Below, piece by piece: positions 9,494 to 18,403 of a stretch of DNA of 64,000 nucleotides. The translations under genes were made by a program, and so were the position numbers. This DNA comes from Allobosea sp. Root483D1 (GTDB lineage: Bacteria; Pseudomonadota; Alphaproteobacteria; Rhizobiales; Beijerinckiaceae): NCBI RefSeq assembly GCF_001429505.1, contig NZ_LMJW01000022.1, positions 971,497 to 1,035,496 of the forward strand. Direction: 5' to 3'. Under the pieces are notes generated by a model. The model was given only the letters and a program-made list of their open reading frames with translations. It did not search any database and had not been told where the DNA came from. The first letter of the stretch is position 1; every line of letters starts with the position of its first letter.

Positions 9494-10468
9494 ATGCGTT
9501 TGCGCGCAACCATGATCGGCAGCAGCCTTGCCCTGGCGCTTCTGGCCGGGACGGCCGCCTTGGCACAGCAGTCCCAGAAGGTGACGGTGGCCGTCACCGC
9601 GATCGTCGAGCATCCGGCGCTCGACGCCGCCCGCGACGGCGTCAAGAAGGCGCTGGAGGAGGCTGGCTACAAGGACGGGGCCAACCTGACCTTCCGCTAT
9701 GAATCGGCGCAGGGCTCCCCGGCGACCGCGGCGCAGATCGCCCAGAAATTCGCCGGCGAGAACCCGAACGTCATCGTCGCGATCGCAACGCCCTCCGCCC
9801 AGGCGGTGGTGACGGCGACGCAGACGATCCCGGTGGTCTTCACCGCCGTGACCGACCCGGTCGCCGCCCAGATCGTCAAGGACAAGCAGGCGCCGGGCGG
9901 CAATGTCACCGGCATCTCCGACTTCTCGCCGCTGGAAGCCCAGTTCGACCTGATCAAGGAGCTGGTCCCCGCCGCCAAGAAGGTCGGCGTGGTCTACAAT
10001 CCCGGCGAGGCCAACAGCGTCGCCCTCCTCAACGCCGTCAAGGCGCTGGCACCGGCCCGCAGCCTCCAGATCCTCGAGGCCTCGGCCGGCCGCACCGCCG
10101 ATGTCTCCGCCGCAGCGCAGAGCCTGGTCGGCAAGGTCGACGCGATCTACCTGCCCACCGACAATACGATCATCTCGGCCCTCGGCACGGTCCTGAACGT
10201 CGGCACCGACAACAAGCTGCCGGTCTTCACCGGCGACACCGAGTCGGTGCAGAAGGGCTCGGTCGCCTCGATCGGCTTCGACTATTTCCAGGTCGGACTG
10301 GAGACGGGCGCGGTCGTGGCGCGCGTGCTCAAGGGCGAAAAGCCCGGCACAATCCCGGTCAAGAACGCCAGCGGCAGCAACCTCGTCATCAACGCCAAGG
10401 CAGCCGCCGCCATGGGCGTGACGATCCCGGCTGCCGTACAGGCCCGCGCCAAGCAGGTGATCAACTGA
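9494..10468 (+). CDS. ABC transporter substrate-binding protein (ABC_sub_bind / TrpX-like family)
   Basis: 324 residues. The signal peptide is RLRATMIGSSLALALLAGT with cleavage likely after ALA in TAALAQQ. The mature part is a type-I periplasmic binding fold of the PF04392 family (VAVTAIVEHPALDAARDGV, VFTAVTDPVAAQIV, GVVYNPGEANS, VFTGDTESV). The start is set by GGAGAGGAA at 9482-9490. It forms an operon with a permease and an ATPase. Gram-positive relatives (TrpX) carry tryptophan or related compounds. Its position behind trpE is suggestive, but a terminator lies between and the ligand is unknown. Confidence 0.88.
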   Translation: MRLRATMIGSSLALALLAGTAALAQQSQKVTVAVTAIVEHPALDAARDGVKKALEEAGYKDGANLTFRYESAQGSPATAAQIAQKFAGENPNVIVAIATPSAQAVVTATQTIPVVFTAVTDPVAAQIVKDKQAPGGNVTGISDFSPLEAQFDLIKELVPAAKKVGVVYNPGEANSVALLNAVKALAPARSLQILEASAGRTADVSAAAQSLVGKVDAIYLPTDNTIISALGTVLNVGTDNKLPVFTGDTESVQKGSVASIGFDYFQVGLETGAVVARVLKGEKPGTIPVKNASGSNLVINAKAAAAMGVTIPAAVQARAKQVIN

Positions 10469-10544
10469 TCCGGCGCGGCGGCGTCTTACGCCGCCGCTCT
10501 CTCGGCCGCCTACCCCTTCCAGGCCAGAACAAGCAGGGCGACCG

Positions 10545-11468
10545 ATGAGTCTCATCGCTACCCTGGGCGCCATCGAGATCGGACTGGTGTTCGCTCTCGT
10601 GGCGCTCGGCGTCTACATCACCTTCCGCGTCCTCGACTTTCCCGACCTGACGGTCGACGGCACCTTGCCGCTCGGCGCCGCCGTCGCGGCAGCGATGATT
10701 GCGGGCGGGGTCAATCCCATCTTCGCCACGCTGGCGGCGATCGTCGCCGGCTGCCTCGCCGGCACCGTCACCGCCTGGCTCAACATCCGCTTCGCGATCC
10801 TGCATCTGCTCGCCGGCATCCTGACGATGACGGCGCTGTTCTCGATCAACCTGCGGGTGATGGGCGTGCCCAACATCCCGCTGATGAATCGGCCGACGGT
10901 GATCGACTTCTTCGCCTGGCTGAATCCGCTCGTCGCCGCCATGGGCATGCCCGCCCGCCCGACATTGCGCGTGCTCGCCCTGTTGATCATCGTCACCGTG
11001 ATCGCCGCCCTGCTCGCCCGCTTCCTGAAGACCGAGTTCGGGCTCGCCATGCGCGCGACCGGGGCCAACCCGCGCATGGCGCGGGCGCAGGGCATCCGCA
11101 CCGACATGTACATCTATGTCGGCGTCGCCCTCTCGAACGGCCTCGTTGCCTTGGCCGGCGCGCTGTTCGCGCAGACGGCGGGCTTCGCCGATGTCAGCAT
11201 CGGCACCGGCACCATCATCGCCGGCCTCGCCGCCGTGATCCTGGGTGAGACCATCTTCCGCACGAGGTCGATCGTCGTGGCGGTGTTCTCCTGCCTGATC
11301 GGCGCCATCGCCTACCGCCTCGCCATCGCGCTTGCGCTGAATGCCGGCTGGCTCGGCCTGCGTGCCTCCGATCTCAACCTCGTCACGGCGGTGCTGGTCG
11401 GCATCGCCCTGATGCTGCCTGGTGTCGCCAATCCGCTGCGCGACCTGTTCAAGCGGAGCGCGCCATGA
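10545..11468 (+). CDS. ABC transporter permease (TrpY-like)
   Basis: 307 residues, almost wholly hydrophobic, with about eight membrane helices, like the BPD_transp_2 permeases that pair with PF04392 binding proteins. The EAA-like cytoplasmic loop is around GLAMRATGANPRMARAQGI. It ends in an ATGA overlap with the ATPase gene, so the two are translationally coupled. A single permease is expected to form a homodimer in the inner membrane. Confidence 0.9.
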   Translation: MSLIATLGAIEIGLVFALVALGVYITFRVLDFPDLTVDGTLPLGAAVAAAMIAGGVNPIFATLAAIVAGCLAGTVTAWLNIRFAILHLLAGILTMTALFSINLRVMGVPNIPLMNRPTVIDFFAWLNPLVAAMGMPARPTLRVLALLIIVTVIAALLARFLKTEFGLAMRATGANPRMARAQGIRTDMYIYVGVALSNGLVALAGALFAQTAGFADVSIGTGTIIAGLAAVILGETIFRTRSIVVAVFSCLIGAIAYRLAIALALNAGWLGLRASDLNLVTAVLVGIALMLPGVANPLRDLFKRSAP

Positions 11469-12259
11469 TCAGCGTCCGGGACGTCCATGTCACCTTCGGG
11501 CGCGGCACGCCGCTGGAGAACCGGGCGCTGCGCGGGCTCGACCTGACGGTGTCGGATGGTGAGTTCATCACCGTCATCGGCTCGAACGGCGCTGGCAAGT
11601 CGACGCTGCTCAATGTCCTCAGCGGCGATGCCCGGGCCGAGCGCGGCACGGTCGAGGTCGACGGCATCGACGTAACGCGTTGGCCGACGCCGAAACGGGC
11701 CGGCCTGATCGCCCGCGTCTTCCAGGACCCGATGGCCGGCACTTGCGAGCGCCTGACGATCGAGGAGAACATGGCGCTGGCCCAGGCGCGTGGCCGTGTC
11801 CGCGGCCTCGGTCCGGCGCTCGACAGATCGCGCCGGTCCGTGTTCCGCGACAAGCTGGCGATGCTGGGCCTCGGATTGGAAGACCGCCTTGGCGATTCGA
11901 TGGGGCTCCTGTCCGGCGGGCAGCGCCAGGCGGTCAGCCTGCTGATGTCGACGCTGGCGGGAACCAAGACCCTGCTGCTCGACGAGCATACCGCCGCCCT
12001 CGACCCGCGCACCGCCGCCTTCGTCCTCGACCTGACCCGGCGCATCGTCGAGGAGCAGAAGCTCACCGCCCTGATGGTCACCCATTCGATGCGCGATGCG
12101 CTCGACCATGGCAGCCGCACGGTCATGCTGCACGAAGGCAAGGTCGCCTTCGACATCGCCGGCGAACGCCGCAAGACGATGGACGTGCCGGACTTGCTGA
12201 ACCTGTTCAAGCAGGTGCGCGGCGAGGAACTCGCCGACGACAGCCTGCTGCTGAGCTGA
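11465..12259 (+). CDS. ABC transporter ATP-binding protein (TrpZ-like)
   Basis: 264 residues with Walker A GSNGAGKST, Q-loop VFQDPMAGT, signature LLSGGQRQAVSLL, Walker B TLLLDEHTAAL and the switch His in MVTHSMRDA. The signature is LSGGQ. It energises the transporter formed with the preceding permease and binding protein. It ends 5 nt before the convergent LysR stop, with no room for a normal terminator. Confidence 0.93.
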   Translation: MISVRDVHVTFGRGTPLENRALRGLDLTVSDGEFITVIGSNGAGKSTLLNVLSGDARAERGTVEVDGIDVTRWPTPKRAGLIARVFQDPMAGTCERLTIEENMALAQARGRVRGLGPALDRSRRSVFRDKLAMLGLGLEDRLGDSMGLLSGGQRQAVSLLMSTLAGTKTLLLDEHTAALDPRTAAFVLDLTRRIVEEQKLTALMVTHSMRDALDHGSRTVMLHEGKVAFDIAGERRKTMDVPDLLNLFKQVRGEELADDSLLLS

Positions 12260-12264
12260 GCCTG

Positions 12265-13179
12265 CTAGGCCCGGATCCTGACGTTACGGGCCAGGAAATC
12301 GATGAACGCCCGCATCCGCGCCGGCACGAAGCCGCCCTGCCCGAGATAGACGGCGTGGATCACCTCGATGTCGCCGGCGTTGAAATCCTCCAGCACCGTG
12401 ACGAGCCGCCCCGCGGCGATCTCGGCCGCGGTATGGAAGCGCCCGAGCCGCGCGAGGCCGATGCCAGCGACGGCGAGCTGGCGCGCCGTTTCGCCATCTC
12501 CGACCATCGTATTGCCGACCGCGGCGATCGAGATCAGCTCGCCACCGACGCGAAACGGCCAGCCTTCGACCGAGCGGGCGAAATTGAAGCCGATCAGATT
12601 GTGCTTCTCGAGCTCGGTCGGCGTCTTCGGCTCGCCATGGCGAGCGAGATAGTCCGGCGACGCGACCACCGCGACGCCGCTCTCGCCGATCTTGCGCGCC
12701 ATCAATTGATTGCCGCGCAACGGGCCGGGCCCGACGCGGATCGCGATGTCGGCCCGCTCCTCGATCAGGTCGACGACCTGGTCGGTCAGGACGAGATCGA
12801 TGGAGAGTTCGGGATGCTCGGCGAGGAAGGCCGGCACCAGAGGCAGCAGCACCTGATTACCGAAGGCGACATTGACGTTGACGCGCACCCGCCCACGCGG
12901 GGCGCGGCCGGCCGCCGCCTCGCATTCCGCCTCGGCGATATCCGAGAGGATGGTGATGCAGCGCTGGTGGAAGGCTTGTCCCTCCGCCGTGAGCTGAAGC
13001 TTGCGTGTCGAGCGGTTGACCAGCCTCGCGCCGAGCCGGGCCTCCAGCCTAGTGACCAGCTTGCTGACGGCGGACGGCGTCATGCCGAAGCTCTTGGCGG
13101 CGGCGGAGAAGCCGCCGCGCTCGACCACTGCCGAGAACACTTCCATCTCGCCGGAGCGGTTGCTGAGCAGAGCGGCCAT
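12265..13179 (-). CDS. LysR-family transcriptional regulator
   Basis: 304 residues. The N-terminal winged HTH is at residues 8-65 (FSAVVERGGFSAAAKSFGMT, then SAVSKLVTRLEARLG) and a LysR substrate domain follows. It is divergent from an MFS exporter gene 106 bp away, the usual arrangement for a regulator controlling its neighbour. A 12-bp palindrome sits just upstream of its ATG. The inducer is unknown. Confidence 0.92.
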   Translation of the reverse strand: MAALLSNRSGEMEVFSAVVERGGFSAAAKSFGMTPSAVSKLVTRLEARLGARLVNRSTRKLQLTAEGQAFHQRCITILSDIAEAECEAAAGRAPRGRVRVNVNVAFGNQVLLPLVPAFLAEHPELSIDLVLTDQVVDLIEERADIAIRVGPGPLRGNQLMARKIGESGVAVVASPDYLARHGEPKTPTELEKHNLIGFNFARSVEGWPFRVGGELISIAAVGNTMVGDGETARQLAVAGIGLARLGRFHTAAEIAAGRLVTVLEDFNAGDIEVIHAVYLGQGGFVPARMRAFIDFLARNVRIRA

Positions 13180-13190
13180 GATGAACTCAA

Positions 13191-13202
13191 ATCACAAGTG
13201 AT
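13191..13202. promoter_or_regulatory. Candidate LysR operator in the LysR/MFS divergent region
   Basis: ATCACAAGTGAT is an inverted repeat (ATCAC / GTGAT) lying 11 nt upstream of the LysR start, in the 106-bp divergent gap. LysR proteins usually bind such dyads and repress themselves. Binding is inferred from position only. Confidence 0.5.
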
Positions 13203-13285
13203 GTTACGGGCGGCATTCTAGTTCAGCCCGCTGCATTGCACCATCTGATCGGGATCGTTCCCTTGCGCCCTGCGCGGAGCTTCCC

Positions 13286-14473
13286 ATGCCCATTGCCGTC
13301 TACGCCCTCACCGCCGGAGCCTTCGGCATCGGCACCACAGAATTCGTCATCATGGGCCTGCTCTTGCAGGTCGCGACCGATCTCGGCGTCTCCGTCTCGA
13401 TGGCCGGTCTCCTGATCTCCGGCTATGCGCTCGGCGTCTTCGTCGGCGCGCCGATCCTGACGCTGGCCACGCGCACGCTGCCGCGCAAGCAGGTGCTGAT
13501 CCTGCTGATGGCGATCTTCACCCTCGGCAACATCGCCTGTGCGATCGCCCCGAGCTACGGGCTGCTGATGGTAGCGCGCATCATCACCTCGCTGGCGCAC
13601 GGCACTTTCTTCGGCGTCGGCTCGGTCGTGGCGACGAGTCTCGTCCCCGAGGACAAGAAGGCCTCGGCCATCGCCGTGATGTTCACCGGCCTCACCATCG
13701 CGACCCTGCTCGGCGTCCCCGCCGGCGCCTGGCTCGGCCTGCATTTCGGCTGGCGCGCCACGTTCTGGACCATCGCCGCGATCGGCGTCATCGCCATGCT
13801 GGTGCTCGCCCGCCTAGTTCCGGCCGACAAGGGCAAGGTCGAGGTCGCGCCGTTGCGCCAGGAACTCGCCGTGCTGGGCGAACCGCAAGTACTGCTCGGC
13901 CTCGCCATGACCGTGCTCGGCTTCGGCGGCGTCTTCGCAGTCTTCACCTATATCCAGCCGATCCTGGTCGAGATCACCGGCTTCTCGCAGGAAGCCGTCT
14001 CGCCGATCCTGCTGCTCTTCGGCCTCGGCCTGATCGTCGGCAACATGCTCGGCGGCAAGTTCGCCGACCGCAACCTGCCAGTCGCACTGCTCGCGACCAC
14101 GGCGACGCTCGCCATCGTGCTTTTCGCCATGACGGCGACCCTGCGCTCGCCCATCGCGGTCACGATCTTCGTCGGCTTGATCGGCGCCGCCGCCTTCGCC
14201 ACTGTCGCGCCCTTGCAGATGCGCGTGCTCGACAAGGCCGGGCCTGCCGGGCGCAATCTCGCCTCCAGCCTCAACATCGCCGCCTTCAACCTCGGCAATG
14301 CCTTCGGCGCCTGGCTCGGCGGCGTCACCATCGACCATGGGCCGGGGCTCGCTGCCGTGACCTGGGTCGCAGCCCTGGTGCCACTGGCGAGCCTGGTGCT
14401 GGCCGTGATCAGCCTGCGCCTCGACAAGCGCGAGCGAGTGGCGCTGCAGACCGCCCCCGTTTCCTGCCCATAG
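13286..14473 (+). CDS. MFS transporter, AraJ/YdhP-type exporter
   Basis: 395 residues with twelve predicted membrane helices. The start, IAVYALTAGAFGIGTTEFV, and the stretch LLISGYALGVFVGAPILTL are typical of the DHA1 drug/arabinose efflux group. A GGAG lies close before the ATG. The divergent LysR gene probably controls it. The substrate is not evident. The aldo/keto reductase gene follows 37 nt downstream on the same strand, so the two may share a transcript. Confidence 0.9.
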   Translation: MPIAVYALTAGAFGIGTTEFVIMGLLLQVATDLGVSVSMAGLLISGYALGVFVGAPILTLATRTLPRKQVLILLMAIFTLGNIACAIAPSYGLLMVARIITSLAHGTFFGVGSVVATSLVPEDKKASAIAVMFTGLTIATLLGVPAGAWLGLHFGWRATFWTIAAIGVIAMLVLARLVPADKGKVEVAPLRQELAVLGEPQVLLGLAMTVLGFGGVFAVFTYIQPILVEITGFSQEAVSPILLLFGLGLIVGNMLGGKFADRNLPVALLATTATLAIVLFAMTATLRSPIAVTIFVGLIGAAAFATVAPLQMRVLDKAGPAGRNLASSLNIAAFNLGNAFGAWLGGVTIDHGPGLAAVTWVAALVPLASLVLAVISLRLDKRERVALQTAPVSCP

Positions 14474-14510
14474 TCATAAATATCAACGGCTTCGCAGAAG
14501 GAACTCGACC

Positions 14511-15545
14511 ATGGACTACAGATATCTCGGCCGCTCCGGCCTGAAGGTCCCCGCGCTCAGCTTCGGTGCCGGCACCTTCGGCGGCCAGGGCCCGCTCTTC
14601 AGCGCCTGGGGCACCAGCGATGCCAAGGAGGCCACCCGCCTCGTCGACATCTGCCTCGAGGCCGGCGTCAACCTGTTCGACACCGCCGATGTCTATTCGA
14701 GCGGCGCCTCCGAAGAGGTCTTGGGCGCCACGATCAAGGGCCGGCGCGACAAGGTCCTGATCTCGACCAAGATGACCCTGCCGATGGGCGACGGCCCGAA
14801 CGATGCCGGCTCCTCGCGCAGCCGATTGATCGACGGCACGGAGGCCGCGCTGCGCCGGCTCGGCACCGACCATATCGACCTGCTCCAGCTCCATGCCTTC
14901 GATGCCTTCACCCCGATCGAGGAGGTTCTGTCGACGCTCGACGCGCTGGTCCGCGCCGGCAAGATCCGCCAGGTCGGCGTCTCCAATTTCGCCGGCTGGC
15001 AATTGATGAAGTCGCTCGCGCTTGCCGAGAAGCACGGCTTCCCGCGCTATGTCGCGCATCAGGTCTATTATTCGCTGGTCGGCCGCGACTACGAGTTCGA
15101 CCTGATGCCGCTTGGCCTCGACCAGGGCGTCGGCGCTCTGGTCTGGAGCCCGCTCGGCTGGGGCCGCCTCACGGGCAAGATCAGGCGCGGCCAGAAGCTG
15201 CCCGAAGGCAGCCGCCTGCATCAGACCGCAGATTTCGGCCCGCCGGTCGATGATGAGAAGCTCTACGCCATCGTCGATGTGCTCGACGCGCTCGCCAAGG
15301 AAACCGGCAGAACCGTGCCGCAAATCGCGATCAACTGGTTGCTGCAGCGTCCCACGGTCGCGTCGGTGATCATCGGTGCTCGCAACGAGACCCAATTGCG
15401 CGACAATCTCGGCGCCGTCGGCTGGGCGCTGACGCAAGAGCAGACCGCCCGGCTCGACAAGGCCAGCGCAACGGTTCCGCCCTACCCGGCCTTCCCCTAT
15501 CATCGCCAGGAGGGCTTCGCCCGGCTCAATCCGCCGGTCGTCTAG
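14511..15545 (+). CDS. Aldo/keto reductase
   Basis: 344 residues of the AKR superfamily. DYRYLGRSGLKVPALSFGAG at the N-terminus is typical. Catalytic Asp is in NLFDTADVYSSGASEEVLG (Asp and Tyr), Lys in VLISTKM, His in LLQLHAFD. The NADPH-binding end is near VIIGARNETQLRDNLGAVGW. It is a soluble NADPH-dependent carbonyl reductase of unknown substrate. The MFS gene upstream could place it in a small efflux/detoxification unit under the LysR protein. Confidence 0.92.
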   Translation: MDYRYLGRSGLKVPALSFGAGTFGGQGPLFSAWGTSDAKEATRLVDICLEAGVNLFDTADVYSSGASEEVLGATIKGRRDKVLISTKMTLPMGDGPNDAGSSRSRLIDGTEAALRRLGTDHIDLLQLHAFDAFTPIEEVLSTLDALVRAGKIRQVGVSNFAGWQLMKSLALAEKHGFPRYVAHQVYYSLVGRDYEFDLMPLGLDQGVGALVWSPLGWGRLTGKIRRGQKLPEGSRLHQTADFGPPVDDEKLYAIVDVLDALAKETGRTVPQIAINWLLQRPTVASVIIGARNETQLRDNLGAVGWALTQEQTARLDKASATVPPYPAFPYHRQEGFARLNPPVV

Positions 15546-15564
15546 CAACTCCAATTCTCTCTAG

Positions 15565-15671
15565 GTCATCCCGGACGCAGCGAAGCGGAGATCCGGGACC
15601 CATGCCGGAGCCTTCCCAAAAAAGAGGTTCCGGAATGCGTCCCGGGTCTCCCTTCGGTCGCCCGGGACGAC
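15565..15671. repeat. 107-bp imperfect palindrome (dispersed-repeat type)
   Basis: GTCATCCCGGACGCAGCGAA at the left end is mirrored by the right end, which reads on the minus strand GTCGTCCCGGGCGACCGAAG. The arms (about 15565-15613 and 15623-15671) form a long imperfect hairpin with a short AAAAAAG-containing centre. It lies between the aldo/keto reductase and the ECF42 module. Similar GTCATCCCGG elements are scattered through related genomes, from memory. It may also terminate upstream transcription. Confidence 0.7.
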
Positions 15672-15718
15672 TTGGTTTGAAGGAAGCTCGAAGCGGCTTG
15701 ATTTTTTCTGCCCGGCCC

Positions 15719-15745
15719 TGTCGGCTGCCGGCCCGGCCGAACGTC
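15719..15745 (+). promoter_or_regulatory. Candidate ECF42-type promoter 1 (DGPF protein and sigma factor)
   Basis: TGTCGG (15719-15724), exactly 17 nt, then CGTC (15742-15745) followed by CTTGG. The same -35/-10 pair with the same 17-nt spacer recurs at 17442 and 18714. It would start transcription about 20 nt before the DGPF gene and so autoregulate the sigma factor. Confidence 0.75.
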
Positions 15746-15770
15746 CTTGGCCTGAACCGGAGCGCCGCGC

Positions 15771-16136
15771 ATGCACTACGCCATCCTTTGCTATCATTCC
15801 GAAGAGGTCGTCATGGCCTGGTCGAAGGAGCAGAACGACGAGGTCATGGGCCGCCTCGAAAAGATCCGCCAGCGCATCGCCAAGGAGGGCAAGCTCGGCC
15901 CCGTGGCACGGCTGCTGCCGACTACTGCTGCCACGACGCTGCGCAAGGACAGCGATCCGCCGCTGATCCTCGACGGCCCGTTCGCCGAGACCAAGGAGCA
16001 GTTCCTCGGCTTCTACATCGTCGACGTCGCCGATCTCGACGAGGCGCTCGGCATCGCGCGCGAACTCGGCGAGGCCAACCCGGGCGGCGCCTTCGAGGTC
16101 CGCCCGCTCGCCGTCTACTATCCGGCCGGCGTCTGA
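15771..16136 (+). CDS. YCII-related (DGPF-domain) protein, ECF42 partner
   Basis: 121 residues, a ferredoxin-like YCII/DGPF protein. It begins MHYAILCYHSEEVV and contains the name-giving LDGPFAETKEQFLGFYIVDV. Such genes stand directly before ECF42-family sigma genes in many bacteria. Here the sigma start follows 2 nt after its stop, so the two are translationally coupled. The biochemical role of DGPF proteins in signalling is unknown. GGAG at 15759-15762 supports the start. Confidence 0.92.
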   Translation: MHYAILCYHSEEVVMAWSKEQNDEVMGRLEKIRQRIAKEGKLGPVARLLPTTAATTLRKDSDPPLILDGPFAETKEQFLGFYIVDVADLDEALGIARELGEANPGGAFEVRPLAVYYPAGV

Positions 16137-16138
16137 TC

Positions 16139-17401
16139 ATGGCCGAGATCGCCTGGATCCATGCGGCGCTCACATCGGCGCGCCCTCAGGCGATCAGCGC
16201 CCTGCTGCGCTATTTTCGCGATCTCGACGTCGCCGAGGAGGCCTATCAGGAGGCCTGCCTCAGGGCACTCCGGACTTGGCCGCAGAACGGCCCGCCGCGC
16301 GATCCCGCCGCCTGGCTGATCTTCGTCGGCCGCAATGTCGCGCTCGACCAGGTCAGGCGGCAGAAGAAGCAGACAGCTCTGCCGGAGGACAACCAGCTCT
16401 CCGATCTCGACGATGCCGAGAGCGAGGTCGCCGAGCGGCTCGATGGGGCGCATTACCGCGACGACATCCTGCGGCTGCTGTTCATCTGCTGCCACCCCGA
16501 CCTGCCGTCGACGCAGCAGGTCGCGCTTGCCTTGCGCATCGTCTCGGGTCTGACCGTCAAGCAGATCGCCCGCGCCTTCCTCGTCGGCGAAAGCGCGATG
16601 GAGCAGCGCATCACCCGCGCCAAGAGCCGGGTTGCTGCCGCCAATGTGCCTTTCGAGACACCCGGCCCGGTCGAGCGTTCCGAACGCCTCGCGGCGGTCG
16701 CGGCGATGCTCTACCTCGTCTTCAACGAGGGCTATTCCGCCAGCGGCGCCGAGAGCGACCGCCGTCGTCCCTTCAGCGAGGAGGCGATCCGGCTGACGCG
16801 GCTTCTGCTGCGGCTGTTCCAGACCGAGCCCGAGATCATGGGGCTGCTGGCGCTGATGCTGCTCCAGCATGCCCGCTCAGCCGCCAGGCTCGACGCAAGT
16901 GGCCAGATCATCCTGCTTGAGGAACAGGACCGCTCGCTCTGGGACCGGGAGATGATCGCCGAGGGCCTCGCTCTGGTCGACAAGGCGATGCGCCACCGCA
17001 GGCCCGGCCCCTATCAAGTCCAGGCCGCGATCGCCGGAGTCCATGCCCGCGCTTCCGAACCGCAAGAGACGGACTGGGCGCAGATCGACATCCTCTACGC
17101 CACGCTGGAGCATATCCAGCCTTCGCCGGTGATCACGCTCAACCGCGCCGTCGCCATCGCCAAGCTGCGCGGGCCGGCGGCCGCTCTCGCGATGGTCGAA
17201 CCGCTGGAACAGCAGCTCTCGGGCTATTTCTACTTCTTCGGCTTCAAGGGCTGGCTGCTGATGCAGCTCGGCCGCAGCCGCGAGGCGCGCGCCGCCTTCG
17301 ACCGCGCCATCGGGCTCGCCGGTTCGGCCAGCGAAGCTGCCCATATCCGCCAGCATATCGACCGGCTGATGCGCGAGAGCGGACAGGTCGCAGCGGGCTG
17401 A
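16139..17401 (+). CDS. RNA polymerase sigma factor, ECF42-type, with C-terminal TPR-like extension
   Basis: 420 residues. Sigma2 lies at about residues 10-75 (YFRDLDVAEEAYQEACLRAL, then DPAAWLIFVGRNVALDQVRR). Sigma4 is near residues 115-170 (IVSGLTVKQIARAFLVGESA, then MEQRITRAKSRV). A long C-terminal part has YLVFNEGYSAS, ITLNRAVAIAKLRGPAAAL and TPR-like helices ending near residue 415. This architecture and the DGPF partner define the ECF42 group; no anti-sigma gene is next to it, as expected. The ATG at 16139 directly follows the DGPF stop. Three matching upstream motifs nearby are its likely targets. Confidence 0.93.
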   Translation: MAEIAWIHAALTSARPQAISALLRYFRDLDVAEEAYQEACLRALRTWPQNGPPRDPAAWLIFVGRNVALDQVRRQKKQTALPEDNQLSDLDDAESEVAERLDGAHYRDDILRLLFICCHPDLPSTQQVALALRIVSGLTVKQIARAFLVGESAMEQRITRAKSRVAAANVPFETPGPVERSERLAAVAAMLYLVFNEGYSASGAESDRRRPFSEEAIRLTRLLLRLFQTEPEIMGLLALMLLQHARSAARLDASGQIILLEEQDRSLWDREMIAEGLALVDKAMRHRRPGPYQVQAAIAGVHARASEPQETDWAQIDILYATLEHIQPSPVITLNRAVAIAKLRGPAAALAMVEPLEQQLSGYFYFFGFKGWLLMQLGRSREARAAFDRAIGLAGSASEAAHIRQHIDRLMRESGQVAAG

Positions 17402-17441
17402 AGCCGGCGACGGATCGCTGTCAAAAAATCTGCAGGCGCCG

Positions 17442-17468
17442 TGTCGGCACCGCGCCCGCCCGTTCGTC
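17442..17468 (+). promoter_or_regulatory. Candidate ECF42-type promoter 2 (DUF899 unit)
   Basis: TGTCGG (17442-17447), 17 nt, CGTC (17465-17468) followed by CTTGG: identical in the -35, the -10 and the next five bases to promoter 1. It would give a leader of about 130 nt before DUF899. That leader contains a small ATCCTG/CAGGAT hairpin at 17555-17571. Confidence 0.72.
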
Positions 17469-17603
17469 CTTGGCACAAAGGGGCGACGAGCGGATGGCAT
17501 CGGCCGAGCCCGGCCTGAGCCGAAAACTCGTCGATGACAACCGCTTGCTTCGGAATCCTGACTTCCAGGATCGGAAGTGGCCATTGCAGCGAGGAGAACG
17601 ACC

Positions 17604-18380
17604 ATGACGCAGACCACCGTCAGCAAGGAAGACTGGATCGCCGCCCGCAAGGCCCTGCTCGTCAAGGAGAAGGAGCTGACGCGTCGCCGCGATGCGATCG
17701 CCGCCGAGCGCCGCGCCTTGCCGCGCATCCGGATCGGGAAGGACTACGTTTTCGACACGCCGGCCGGGAAGCAGACGCTCGCCGAGCTCTTCCGCGGCCG
17801 CAGCCAGCTCATCGTCAAGCACTTCATGCTGGCGCCCGGCCAGATCGAAGGCTGCGTCGGCTGCTCCTTCGAGTCCGACCATGTCGACGGGGTGCTCAGG
17901 CATCTCGAACGGCACGACGTCGCCTATGTCGCGGTGGCGCGCGCGCCGCTCGCCGAGATCGAGGCCTACAAGCACCGCATGGGCTGGAGCTTCCATTGGG
18001 TTTCGTCGCATGGCAGCGACTTCAACTACGATTTCGACGTCTCCTTCACGCCGGAACAGCTTGCGAACAGTGAAGTCTTCTACAATTTCGAGACGATCGG
18101 AGCGCCGCTGGAGGACCTCTCCGGCTTCACCGTCTTCGAGAAGGATGCGGACGGGACGATCTACCAGACCTACTCGACCTTCGGGCGCGGCGCCGAAGAG
18201 GTGCTCGGCACCTACATGTTCCTCGACATGACGCCGAAAGGCCGCAACGAGACCGGGCCGGGCCGCAATCTGACCGACTGGGTCCGCCCGCACGATCGCT
18301 ATGACACCCCCGGCAAGACCGACATGACCGGCCGTTGGCGCGAGGAGGCCTCCTGCTGCCACGCCCCGGCGGCGGAATAA
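17604..18380 (+). CDS. DUF899 family thioredoxin-like protein
   Basis: 258 residues of the DUF899 (thioredoxin-fold) family. The conserved middle part has LIVKHFMLAPGQIEGCVGC, FESDHVDGVLRHL, VAYVAVARAPLAEIEAYKHR, MGWSFHWVSSHGSDFNYDF. The CVGC dithiol is present. The start at 17604 is supported by GAGGAGA at 17591-17597; a frame-open ATG 27 nt upstream has no such site. The family is uncharacterised but often stands near ECF sigma/DGPF genes and is thought to act in redox metabolism. Confidence 0.9.
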   Translation: MTQTTVSKEDWIAARKALLVKEKELTRRRDAIAAERRALPRIRIGKDYVFDTPAGKQTLAELFRGRSQLIVKHFMLAPGQIEGCVGCSFESDHVDGVLRHLERHDVAYVAVARAPLAEIEAYKHRMGWSFHWVSSHGSDFNYDFDVSFTPEQLANSEVFYNFETIGAPLEDLSGFTVFEKDADGTIYQTYSTFGRGAEEVLGTYMFLDMTPKGRNETGPGRNLTDWVRPHDRYDTPGKTDMTGRWREEASCCHAPAAE

Positions 18381-18403
18381 GAGCTGCGGAACGGGAGGGC
18401 GCG

